Origin: Actinosynnema pretiosum
GTDB taxonomy: Bacteria; Actinomycetota; Actinomycetes; Mycobacteriales; Pseudonocardiaceae
Direction: 5' to 3'
NCBI RefSeq assembly: GCF_024171695.1
Contig: NZ_JAMTCF010000019.1
Location: 62,001-126,000 of the forward strand
DNA: 64,000 nt
The notes under the pieces: model-generated
Told to the model about the DNA's origin: nothing
Seen by the model: only the letters and a program-made list of their open reading frames with translations
Database searches by the model: none
Translations under genes and position numbers: made by a program
Part shown: one piece after another, positions 1 to 7,916 of the stretch
Layout: the number at the start of each line of letters is the position of its first letter
How positions within the stretch are numbered: position 1 is the first letter of the stretch

Positions 1-1554
1 GGCGGCTGGTACGACGCGGGCGACCACGGCAAGTACGTGGTCAACGGCGGCATCTCGGTCTGGCAGGTGCTCAACGCCTACGAGCGCGCCAAGCTCAAGG
101 GCGCCGACGCCGCGCTCGGCGACGGGAAGCTGAACATCCCGGAGAGCGGCAACGGCGTGCCGGACGTGCTGGACGAGGCCCGCTGGGAGGTCGAGTTCCT
201 GCTCAGGATGCAGGCCCCGGATGGCATGGTCCACCACAAGATCCACGACGTGAACTGGACCGGCCTCCCCCTGCTCCCGCACCAGGACCCGCAGGCCCGC
301 AGGCTGTCCCCGACGAGCACCGCGGCGACCCTGAACGCGGCGGCCGTGGCGGCGCAGGCCGCGCGGTTGTGGCGCTCGGTCGACCCGGCGTTCGCCGACC
401 GGACCCTCGCGGCGGCCGAGCGCGCCTACGCGGCGGCGAAGGCGAACCCGGCCAAGCTCGCCGACCCGAACGACGCCACCGGCGGCGGCGCGTACAACGA
501 CAACGACGTCAGCGACGAGTTCTACTGGGCGGCGGCCGAGCTGCTGACCACCACCGGCAAGTCCGGCTACCGCGCCGACGTCACCTCGTCGCCGCACTAC
601 AAGGCAGCCGCGCTGAACGGCCGGGGCATCGACTGGGCGTACACCGCGCCGCTGGGCGACGTGACGCTCGCCCTGGTCCCGAACGGCCTGCCCGCCGCCG
701 ACGTCGCGGCGACCAGGGCCCGGTTCGCCCAGGTCGCGGACGGGATGCTGGCGCAGGCGGCGGCGCAGAACTACCCGGCCCCGTACGAGACGGTGAACTA
801 CGACTGGGGCTCGAACGGCCTGATCGCCAACAACGGCGGCGTGCTGAGCGTGGCGTTCGACCTGACGGGTGAGGCGAAGTACCGGGACGGGGCGTTCGAG
901 GCGCTGCACTACCTGCTGGGCCGTAACCCGGTCGGGTACTCCTACGTCACCGGTTACGGCGAGCAGCCGGTGCGGAACGTGCACCACCGGCACTGGGCGA
1001 ACCAGCTGGACCCGTCGCTGCCGATCGCGCCCCCCGGCGTGCTGTCGGGCGGTCCGAACAGCGCGCTGCAGGACCCGGTGGCGGCCAGGCTGCTGCAGGG
1101 CTGCGCGCCGCAGAAGTGCTTCGTGGACCACATCGAGGCGTACTCGGTCAACGAGGTCACGGTGAACTGGAACTCGGCGCTGGTGTGGCTGTCCTCGTGG
1201 GCGGCGGAGGTCGCGGAGGCGCCGCAGCAGCCGGAGGGCGGCTGCTCGGTGTCGTACCGGGCGAGCTCGTGGTCGAACGGCTTCTCGGCGAACCTGGTGC
1301 TGCGCAACACCGGTGACCAGCCGTGGTCGGCCTGGGAGCTCGGCTTCACCTTCCCCGGTGACCAGCGCATCACCCAGTCGTGGTCTGGCGTGTGGAGCCA
1401 GGACGGCAGCCGGGTGCGCGCCGCCAACGCGGCCTGGAACGGCTCGGTGCCGCCCGGCGGTTCGGTGCACCTCGGGTTCACCGGCTCGCACGGCGGGACG
1501 AACCAGGACCCGACCGGGTTCTCGGTGAACGGCGCCCGCTGCGCGGCGGGCTGA
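1..1554 (+). CDS. Glycoside hydrolase family 9 cellulase with C-terminal CBM2 (5' partial)
   Basis: Partial gene: the reading frame is open from base 1, so the signal peptide and N-terminus lie outside the window. The visible 517 residues begin inside the GH9 motif GGWYDAGDHGKYVVNGG, whose Asp pair supplies the catalytic base. The later conserved GH9 blocks are present: GYGEQPVRNVHHRHW near residue 320, and SVNEVTVNWNSALVWL near residue 385, whose Glu is the usual general acid. Residues from about 416 to the end form a family 2 carbohydrate-binding module with two flanking cysteines and conserved Trp residues. The enzyme should be secreted and hydrolyse beta-1,4-glucan, with the CBM2 holding it on crystalline cellulose. 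Family assignment is secure; endo or processive mode cannot be told. Confidence 0.93.
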   Translation, partial: GGWYDAGDHGKYVVNGGISVWQVLNAYERAKLKGADAALGDGKLNIPESGNGVPDVLDEARWEVEFLLRMQAPDGMVHHKIHDVNWTGLPLLPHQDPQARRLSPTSTAATLNAAAVAAQAARLWRSVDPAFADRTLAAAERAYAAAKANPAKLADPNDATGGGAYNDNDVSDEFYWAAAELLTTTGKSGYRADVTSSPHYKAAALNGRGIDWAYTAPLGDVTLALVPNGLPAADVAATRARFAQVADGMLAQAAAQNYPAPYETVNYDWGSNGLIANNGGVLSVAFDLTGEAKYRDGAFEALHYLLGRNPVGYSYVTGYGEQPVRNVHHRHWANQLDPSLPIAPPGVLSGGPNSALQDPVAARLLQGCAPQKCFVDHIEAYSVNEVTVNWNSALVWLSSWAAEVAEAPQQPEGGCSVSYRASSWSNGFSANLVLRNTGDQPWSAWELGFTFPGDQRITQSWSGVWSQDGSRVRAANAAWNGSVPPGGSVHLGFTGSHGGTNQDPTGFSVNGARCAAG

Positions 1555-1571
1555 GCAAGGCGCGGCATCGT

Positions 1572-1611
1572 CCGGCGGGGGTCCACCGCGGCACTCCCGG
1601 TCCCCCGCCGG
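1572..1611. terminator. Bidirectional terminator-like hairpin between convergent genes
   Basis: A 10-bp perfect inverted repeat (CCGGCGGGGG / CCCCCGCCGG) with a 20-nt loop lies between the GH9 gene and the convergent SDR gene. There is no U-tract, as is usual for actinomycete terminators. Confidence 0.6.
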
Positions 1612-1619
1612 GCGCTCGG

Positions 1620-2312
1620 CTAGCGGTGCGCGGCCTGGCCGACGGGCCGCACCAGGATCTCGTTGACGTCCACGCCGGGCGGCTGCGAGACCGCGTACAT
1701 GACGGCGCGGCCGACGTCCTCGGGCGCGAGCTTCGGGTCGTCGGCGCGGGAGGCGGGCACGCACCCGGTGTCGGTCAGCCCCGGCTGCACGACGGTGACC
1801 CGCACACCGGTGCCGACGCACTCGGCCCGGATGCCCTGGGCGAGCCCGGTGACGGCCCACTTGGTGGCCGAGTAGAGGTTCCCCGGCCGCACGCCGCGCC
1901 CGGACGCCGAGCCGGTGAGCAGCAGGTGCCCGCGCGAGGCGATCAGGGCGGGCATGGCGGCGCGGGCGGTGAACGCGGGGCCGCACACGTTGGTGACGAC
2001 CATGTCGGTCCAGGTGTCGGGCGGGTCGCCGTCGTCGGTGGTGAACGAGGTGTCGACGCTGGTCCCGGCGTTGGCGAGCACCACGTCGACCCGCCCCCAC
2101 TCCCCCAGGACCCACTCGAACAGGTCGGATACCTGCTCCCAGGAGCGGACGTCGCAGGCGCGGGCGCGGACCCGGTCGTCCTCCCGGTCGCGCAGGGCGT
2201 CGACGTCCCGCGCGGCGAGCACGACCCGGTAGCCCGCCTGCTCGGCCATGCGCGCGGTGGCCGCACCGATGCCGCGCGTTGCGCCCGTGATCACGAAAAC
2301 CCCTGATTTCAT
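1620..2312 (-). CDS. Short-chain dehydrogenase/reductase (SDR)
   Basis: A 230-residue classical SDR. The Rossmann cofactor motif TGATRGIG is at residues 9-16, followed by an NAG motif near residue 80, a serine in TGSASGRG and the catalytic YSATK near residue 150. Length and motif spacing match NAD(P)H-dependent ketone/alcohol oxidoreductases. The C-terminal substrate region does not identify a substrate. The gene stands alone, convergent with the cellulase and divergent from the beta-lactamase-like gene, and the 140-bp gap to the latter must hold both promoters. Confidence 0.88.
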   Translation of the reverse strand: MKSGVFVITGATRGIGAATARMAEQAGYRVVLAARDVDALRDREDDRVRARACDVRSWEQVSDLFEWVLGEWGRVDVVLANAGTSVDTSFTTDDGDPPDTWTDMVVTNVCGPAFTARAAMPALIASRGHLLLTGSASGRGVRPGNLYSATKWAVTGLAQGIRAECVGTGVRVTVVQPGLTDTGCVPASRADDPKLAPEDVGRAVMYAVSQPPGVDVNEILVRPVGQAAHR

Positions 2313-2454
2313 GGGGAAACACGCTACTGGGTTCGGGTTTCCGAAACGTTTTCACCAAAAAGAGTGACGAGAAGCAACCTCTTGCACTAATTCCCTCCGT
2401 AAAGACGGATGCAAGGTCACCCGAGCGTGACCGGCATCGACCGATTGGGGGATC

Positions 2455-3507
2455 ATGGGCAGCGAGCAGTTCAAGCGGCGGGCCGCGCTGGGCCTGGGTG
2501 GGGCCGCGGCGGCCACGGTCGCGTTCGGCGGGGTCGCCTCGGCGCAGCCGACGGCCGCGACCGAGGGCGTCGACTGGGAGTCGCTCATCCCGACCAGCGC
2601 GGACCTGTCCCGCCTGAAGATCAACTGGACCTACCAGGCCCAGAAGGCGATCGCGGGCGGCACCTGGTCCTCGCACATCGCGTTCAGCGACCCGGACGGC
2701 ACGCTCAAGCCCGCCGTCGAGGACAACGCGGACCGCGTGGTCGAGGCGTACAGCGTCAACAAGATCGCGGTCGCGGTGGCCGTGCTGGACAAGGTCGACC
2801 GGGGGCTGCTCACGCTCGACCAGCGGGTCGACGTGACCGAGGCCATCGTCATCCAGGACACCGACGGCATCTTCGGCCTGGACGGCGCGTACCCCAGCTC
2901 GGTGACGCTCGGGCACGTCCTGGCGACCCTGCTGACCGTCTCGGACAACACCGCGGTGCGGCTGTGCGGCCTGGTGGTCCCGGCGCTGGAGCTGAACGAG
3001 ATCCTGCGGTCCAAGGGCTTCACCGCCACCCAGGTGGTGCCGGTGGCGAACCCGAACCGGTTCTTCCTCGGCACGACCACGCCGCGCGAGACCTTCACCC
3101 TGCTGCAGAAGCTGGTGCGCGGCGAGCTGCTGTCGGCGGCGTCGACGGCGCACCTGCTGAACGTGCTGCGGTCGCTGACCTCGTTCAACGACGGCATCCG
3201 GGCGCGGTTGACCTCGCCGGAGCGGCTGAACGTGGCCACCAAGGCGGGCTGGTTCGACGACGGGCGCAACGAGGCGGGCGTGGTGTTCGACGCCCAGGGC
3301 AAGCCGATGATCACCTACGCGCTGTTCGCGTCGGGCACGTTCCGGGGCGACACGGCCTCGCACCTGGAGGACTACGGCGCCACCCACCCGGCCGCGCGCG
3401 CCCGCGCGGGCCTCGGGCGGGCCATGTACGACTCGGTGCTGCGGGTCACCGCGAACACCTCCAGGGTGTACCGCGCGAAGAGGCACCAGCCGTACAACGG
3501 CGGCTGA
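2455..3507 (+). CDS. Tat-exported class A beta-lactamase-like serine hydrolase
   Basis: A 350-residue protein with a twin-arginine signal (FKRRAALGLGG, hydrophobic stretch, likely cleavage after ASA near residue 30). Three class A active-site elements are visible: SxxK as S100-V-N-K103, SDN at residues 163-165, and KAG at residues 263-265 in place of the usual KTG. The Glu of the omega loop cannot be assigned confidently. The fold is that of penicillin-recognising serine hydrolases; the substituted third box makes true beta-lactam hydrolysis uncertain, so it may be an esterase or peptidase-like relative. Exported to the cell surface or medium. Monocistronic. Confidence 0.82.
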   Translation: MGSEQFKRRAALGLGGAAAATVAFGGVASAQPTAATEGVDWESLIPTSADLSRLKINWTYQAQKAIAGGTWSSHIAFSDPDGTLKPAVEDNADRVVEAYSVNKIAVAVAVLDKVDRGLLTLDQRVDVTEAIVIQDTDGIFGLDGAYPSSVTLGHVLATLLTVSDNTAVRLCGLVVPALELNEILRSKGFTATQVVPVANPNRFFLGTTTPRETFTLLQKLVRGELLSAASTAHLLNVLRSLTSFNDGIRARLTSPERLNVATKAGWFDDGRNEAGVVFDAQGKPMITYALFASGTFRGDTASHLEDYGATHPAARARAGLGRAMYDSVLRVTANTSRVYRAKRHQPYNGG

Positions 3508-3754
3508 TCGGGGAATTCCCCGGTTTCGGCGGACTCGCGCCGTCGATTCAGCGGTGATTCAGCGGCGTGTCGCCCGGCGGGATGCGGAGTTCTTCCCGCC
3601 GGGCACGCTCCCAGCCGCCGGGTTTGCGGTTTCCGCAGGTGGAAACCGGTGCGCGCGACTCATCGGCGGGAAATCCGGTGATTTCCGGTATCCGAGCGGA
3701 CCCGTTCGCGCTCCTTTCCGGCAAGGGGAGTCGACGGGGATCGGGGGATGCCGG

Positions 3755-5176
3755 ATGACCGGGCTTTTGCGCCTCAACGCCGCACGACCGGGTGAGTCGG
3801 ACCCGCCGCTGCGGGCGTCGCGCGAAGTGCAGGGGAACGTGCTGGCGGCGTTCAACAAGGACCACCAGCAGTTCAGGTTCGTGCGGTTCGGCGACGCCCG
3901 GCTGGCGCGGACCTGGCTGGCCGGGATGCTCGGCCACGTGTCGGTCACCGCCGACGTCGAGGACTTCAACGAGGCGTTCTCGCTGGGGCGGACGATGTTC
4001 GGCCAGGACCCGACGACGCTGCGGGCGACCTGGGTGAACCTGTCGCTGACCGCGCGGGGCGTGCTGGCGGTGGCCGCCGACCCGACCGCCGTGGAGGCCG
4101 ACCTGCGCGCGGTCGACCCGCTGCTGGTGGAGGGGGCGCTGGCGCGGGCGGAGGCCAACGGGGACACCGGGGAGTCCGGGCCCGCAGGGTGGGTGTTCGG
4201 CGGGGACGGGGGCGCGGTGCACGCGGTCGTCACGGTCGCCTCGGACACGCGCGAGCGGCTGCGGGCCACGACCAGGCAGCTCGACCTGCTGGACCGGCTG
4301 CTGGGGGTGCGGCACCTGCACCTGCAGGACGGCGAGGTGCTGCCCGCGCCGCTGGCCGGGCACGAGCACTTCGGCTACAAGGACGGGATCTCGCAGCCCG
4401 CCGTGCGCGGTTTCCACCGCGAGGACCCGGCGCGGCCGGGTCACCGGCTGGACCACCCAGGGGCGCTGCTGGTGAACGCGGGCGAGTTCGTGCTCGGGCA
4501 GCGGACGGAGCGCGAGGTCGAGCCGGTGGTGCCCGCGTGGCTGCGGGACGGGTCGATCCAGGTGGTGCGCAGGCTCAGCCAGGACGTGGCCGGGTGGCGG
4601 GCGGCGGTGGAGGCGCACGCGCGGGCGATGGCGCCGCAGGTGGAGCCGGAGCGGATGGGGGCGCTGCTGGTGGGCAGGCGGCTGGACGGGACGCCGCTGG
4701 CGCGACCGACCGAGCCGGCGGAGAACGACTTCGACTACGCGGACGACCCGCTCGGCGCGGCGACGCCGTGCACGTCCCACATCCGCAAGGCGAACCCGCG
4801 CTCGTTCACGGCGCCGTCACCCAGGACGCACCGGATCCTGCGGCGCGGCATCCCGTTCGGACCGCCGCACGACGTGGAGCCGGAGGTGGAGCGGGGGCTG
4901 GTGTTCGTGGCGCACTGCACGTCGCTGGCGGAGCAGTTCGAGTTCCAGCAGCGGGTGTGGGCGAACGACCCGGCGTTCGCGGGCGGCGCGGAGGGGGCGC
5001 CGACCGGGACGGACCCGGTGATCGGGGTCGCGGGTGGGGGGACGGTGGACGCGGGCGGGAGCCGGGGGGAGCTGGGGTTCCGGCGGTTCGTGCGCACGAC
5101 GGGGGCGGTGTACGCCCTGGTGCCGTCGGTGAGCGCGCTGAGGCTGCTGGCCGCAGGCCGAGCGCTGCCCCGGTAG
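3755..5176 (+). CDS. Dyp-type heme peroxidase
   Basis: A 473-residue peroxidase of the dye-decolourising family. The diagnostic GxxDG motif appears as GYKDGISQP near residue 207 with the catalytic Asp at about 210. The proximal heme ligand is the His of SHIRKANPR near residue 342, and the distal-side RRGIPFG follows. I chose the ATG at 3755, preceded by a GGGG-type ribosome site; the frame is open for 200 bases further upstream but that part does not resemble the family. There is no Tat signal and no adjacent encapsulin gene, so it is probably cytoplasmic, or exported with a partner. It uses peroxide to oxidise aromatic substrates; the natural substrate is unknown. Confidence 0.88.
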   Translation: MTGLLRLNAARPGESDPPLRASREVQGNVLAAFNKDHQQFRFVRFGDARLARTWLAGMLGHVSVTADVEDFNEAFSLGRTMFGQDPTTLRATWVNLSLTARGVLAVAADPTAVEADLRAVDPLLVEGALARAEANGDTGESGPAGWVFGGDGGAVHAVVTVASDTRERLRATTRQLDLLDRLLGVRHLHLQDGEVLPAPLAGHEHFGYKDGISQPAVRGFHREDPARPGHRLDHPGALLVNAGEFVLGQRTEREVEPVVPAWLRDGSIQVVRRLSQDVAGWRAAVEAHARAMAPQVEPERMGALLVGRRLDGTPLARPTEPAENDFDYADDPLGAATPCTSHIRKANPRSFTAPSPRTHRILRRGIPFGPPHDVEPEVERGLVFVAHCTSLAEQFEFQQRVWANDPAFAGGAEGAPTGTDPVIGVAGGGTVDAGGSRGELGFRRFVRTTGAVYALVPSVSALRLLAAGRALPR

Positions 5177-5536
5177 GACCGGGGCGGAGCTCGCAGGCGG
5201 GCCGGTCGTGACCGCCGTCCACGACCGGCCCGTTGGGGGGGTGGGGTGAGGGGCGGGTGGCTCCAAGGTGAGGCAGTCGAAGGCGGTCGGGGCAAGCACG
5301 GGGATTCTCCGCCGAACGGACCGTTCACCCGCCCCGGCACCACTCCGCACATCCGCTCAACCTGCACAACCGACTCGGCCCACACACCCGCTCAAATCCT
5401 CAATCACTGACCACACACCCGCTCGACAGCACACCCGCACACCGTGCAACCGCTACCGCCGCCCGCAGGGTGACAAGAGCCCGGTTGAACGGTCCGTTCA
5501 ACGAGGGGTGAACGGACCGTTCAACCGCCCAACCAC

Positions 5537-5594
5537 ACCACTGCACCACTGCACCACTGCACCACTGCACCACTGCACCACCGCACCACCGCAC
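5537..5594. repeat. 8-bp microsatellite (CTGCACCA)n
   Basis: About seven tandem copies of CTGCACCA, the last ones drifting to CCGCACCA, inserted between two palindrome units. Confidence 0.9.
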
Positions 5595-5762
5595 CCCATA
5601 GGTGGCCATGCCCGGTTGAACGGACCGTTCAACCGGCCACGCTCCGTAACTCCCGCTCAACCACCTCAATCACGCAGCCACACCACCGCCCGAAGGCGGC
5701 CATACCTGGTTGAACGGACCGTTCAACCGGCCACGCTCCATAACTTCAGCCCAACCACCTCA

Positions 5763-5826
5763 GCCACACAGCCACACAGCCACACAGCCACACAGCCACA
5801 CAGCCACACAGCCACACAGCCACACA
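5763..5826. repeat. 8-bp microsatellite (AGCCACAC)n
   Basis: About eight almost perfect tandem copies of AGCCACAC, again between two palindrome units. It occupies the same place in its unit as the CTGCACCA run does in the neighbouring unit, and has the same period. Confidence 0.92.
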
Positions 5827-6204
5827 GAAGTGGCCATACCTGGTTGAACGGACCGTTCAACTGGCCGCCCTACATCACTCCCGCGCAACCACCTCATCCG
5901 CGCAGCCACGCCACCGCCGCCCATACGTGGCCAAGCCCGGATGAATGGACCGTTCAACCGGCCGTCCCGCATCACTCCCGCCCAACGCCCTCAAGCGTGC
6001 GGCCACACCACCATCAGCAGGTGGGCCAAGGCGGTCGAACGGACCGTTCAACCGGCTTCGTGACCAGGCCGAAGACCGAAGTGCCAGCTCAGTGGCTCAT
6101 CCTCCCGGTTTGCCGCTTTGCGGCACTACCGCGCCACCAGCCGCCGGAAATCAGTCGCCGGTCGCCGGTCACAGTCCACGATCGAGGCCCACAGACCTTC
6201 GGTC

Positions 6205-6286
6205 TCCGCCAGCCGCCAGCCGCCAGCCGCCAGCCGCCAGTCGCCAGTCGCCAGTCGCCAGTCGCCAGTCGCCAGTCGCCAGTAGA
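6205..6286. repeat. 7-bp microsatellite (CGCCAGY)n
   Basis: Roughly eleven tandem heptamers, the first as CGCCAGC and the later ones as CGCCAGT, ending just before the last palindrome of the array. Confidence 0.9.
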
Positions 6287-6499
6287 CCGGCCTATTCCGG
6301 TTGAACGGTCCGTTCAACCGAGCGGGCGGTGAGCCGTCGTGTGCCTTCCGCCTGCCATCCGCGTCCGGTGGCCAAGCGCCCAGCGCTCCAATCGCCCCCG
6401 CTCGCCCCGCAGGGTTCACCCGTCATCCCGCTCGGCATCCAGCCGAAGCCATCCCGCGCGCAGGGCCCAGCAATTCACGCCCGGTCTCCGCCTGCGCCC

Positions 6500-6665
6500 C
6501 AGCACCAACTCCGCACCCACCACCAACTCCCCCGGTCGCACACCCACCGCCAACACCCCACCCCCACACCCCACCCAGCCACCACACCCCCCCCCCCCAA
6601 ACCGCCCAACCACCCCCGAACCACCCCGCCAACCCCCACCTTTTCCCCACCGCGCCGCGCCAGGC
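6500..6665. repeat. C/A-skewed low-complexity stretch with a C12 run
   Basis: The plus strand is almost pure C and A with very few G, including a run of 12 C at 6587-6598. It ends about 50 bp before the LacI-family start codon and would lie in that gene's promoter or leader. Confidence 0.8.
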
Positions 6666-6725
6666 TCTTGTCTTCCCGCCCAACCGGGCTAGTCTCGCCC
6701 AACCACCAACCCGGAGGAGGCCGCC

Positions 6726-7766
6726 TTGGCGTTGCGGCAGGTCACGCTGGCCGAGGTTGCCAGGCACGCGGGGGTCTCGCTGGCGACGGCCTCGCGCGTG
6801 CTCAACGGCAGCACCCGGCAGGTCAGCGACGAGCTCAGGGACAAGGTCGTCGGCAGCGCCGAGCAGCTCGGCTACCTGCCGAACGCCGCCGCGCAGGCGC
6901 TCGCCCGCAACAGCAGCGTGCTGGTGGGCCTGGTGGTGCACGACATCGCCGACCCGTACTTCTCCAGCATCGCGGCGGGTGTGACGAGGGTCGCCGAGGA
7001 AGCGGGCATGGTGCTCGTGCTCGGCACCACGAACCGCGACCCGGCGCGCGAGGTCGAGCTGGTCAACACGCTCCGCGCGCACCGCGCCCGCGCCCTGGTG
7101 ATCGCGGGCAGCCGCAGCACCGACCGGGCGTCGACCGCGCGCCTGGCCGAGGAGGTCGCCGCGTTCACCGCCCAGGGCGGGCGGGTGGCGTGCATCTCCC
7201 AGGCCAAGCTGGGCGCCGACACGGTCGTGCCCGGCAACCGCGCGGGCGCCCGCGCGCTCGCCAGGGAGCTGGCCGCGCTCGGGCACAAGAGGTTCGCGGT
7301 GCTGTCCGGCCCGACCGACCTGGTGGTGGCGCGCGACCGCCTGTCCGGGTTCCGCCAGGGCCTGGCCGACGCGGGTCTGGAGCTGCCCGACCGGGCGGTC
7401 TTCCCCAGCGGGTTCACCAGGGACGGCGGGCACGGCGCGGTGGCCGACCTGCTGGCCGCCAAGACCGGCGCTACCTGCGTGTTCGCCGTCAACGACGTCA
7501 TGGCGACCGGCGCGGTGGCCGCGCTGCGCGAGCGCGGGCTGGACGTGCCCGGCGACGTGTCCGTCGCGGGCTTCGACGACATCCCGACGCTGCGCGACCT
7601 CCAGCCCCCGCTGAGCACCGTGCGGCTGCCGCTGGAGCAGATGGGCGAACGGGCCGCGCGCCTGGTCCTGGACGAGGTCGGGGGCCCGCCACGCACGGTG
7701 CGCGTCGCAGGTGAGGTGGTGCTCCGGGCCAGCACGGCTCGACCTGCGGGAACCGGACTGCGCTGA
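6726..7766 (+). CDS. LacI-family transcriptional regulator
   Basis: A 346-residue regulator starting at TTG 6726 behind a strong GGAGGAGG site at 6713-6720. The N-terminal helix-turn-helix and hinge helix are typical (VTLAEVARHAGVSLATASRV, then VLNGS and LGYLPN). Residues 60-330 form the periplasmic-binding-like effector domain with the usual VFAVNDVMATGAV and VSVAGFDDIP blocks. It should repress a carbohydrate-utilisation gene set in response to a sugar, but no transporter or hydrolase operon adjoins it, so the ligand is unknown. It lies just downstream of the palindrome array, none of whose copies resembles a standard LacI operator (NNGNNANCGNTNNCNN-like centre). Confidence 0.9.
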   Translation: MALRQVTLAEVARHAGVSLATASRVLNGSTRQVSDELRDKVVGSAEQLGYLPNAAAQALARNSSVLVGLVVHDIADPYFSSIAAGVTRVAEEAGMVLVLGTTNRDPAREVELVNTLRAHRARALVIAGSRSTDRASTARLAEEVAAFTAQGGRVACISQAKLGADTVVPGNRAGARALARELAALGHKRFAVLSGPTDLVVARDRLSGFRQGLADAGLELPDRAVFPSGFTRDGGHGAVADLLAAKTGATCVFAVNDVMATGAVAALRERGLDVPGDVSVAGFDDIPTLRDLQPPLSTVRLPLEQMGERAARLVLDEVGGPPRTVRVAGEVVLRASTARPAGTGLR

Positions 7767-7781
7767 GCGACGTTCACAACC

Positions 7782-7829
7782 TAAAATGGAGACCCGCAAG
7801 GGTCCCCGTGACGAGGAGTGATCTACCCA
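7782..7829 (+). promoter_or_regulatory. Putative promoter and leader of the CNNM transporter operon
   Basis: A TAAAAT hexamer at 7782-7787 is a good candidate -10. It is followed by a short hairpin GACCC-GCAA-GGGTC (7791-7804) with a GNRA-like tetraloop, and by GAGGAG at 7813-7818, which can serve the leader ORF starting at 7830. The promoter call is inference. Confidence 0.45.
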
Positions 7830-7916
7830 GTGCTCGACGAGCAACCGTGCAGTACTGAGCCGGGCCCCACACCCGGCTACCCGTCCCACCCGGTCCCCCC
7901 AGGGGGTGACCGGTGA
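7830..7916 (+). CDS. Proline-rich 28-codon leader peptide upstream of CNNM transporter
   Basis: An ORF of 28 codons starts at GTG 7830, 11 nt after GAGGAG. Its stop codon TGA (7914-7916) overlaps the GTG start (7913) of the transporter gene as GTGA, the arrangement of translationally coupled genes. The peptide begins MLDEQPCSTEPGPTP and has 8 prolines plus 3 acidic residues in its first 10 positions. Short acidic/proline-rich leader ORFs such as Salmonella MgtL make the ribosome unstable at low magnesium and thereby control Mg transporter genes. The resemblance is in composition and place only. No homology is claimed, and a chance ORF in GC-rich DNA remains possible. Confidence 0.5.
   Translation: MLDEQPCSTEPGPTPGYPSHPVPPGGDR

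Larger units (their letters stand above)
5310..6320. repeat. Dispersed palindrome array, core GAACGGNCCGTTC (nine copies)
   Basis: Nine copies of an odd-centred palindrome (best form GTTGAACGGACCGTTCAAC) start near 5314, 5483, 5508, 5614, 5708, 5842, 5938, 6033 and 6299. Most are followed by CGGCC and sit in a loosely conserved unit of roughly 95-130 bp that also carries a CTCAACCACCTCA-like stretch, so the whole unit appears to have duplicated. The central base is A or T, giving each copy an orientation. No coding sequence is credible here. The region separates two plus-strand genes (Dyp peroxidase and the LacI regulator). Confidence 0.85.

Noticed and set aside
7791-7912. M-box (ykoK) riboswitch before the CNNM gene
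   Set aside because: The conserved M-box sequence blocks are not visible; the short hairpin and leader ORF explain the leader better.
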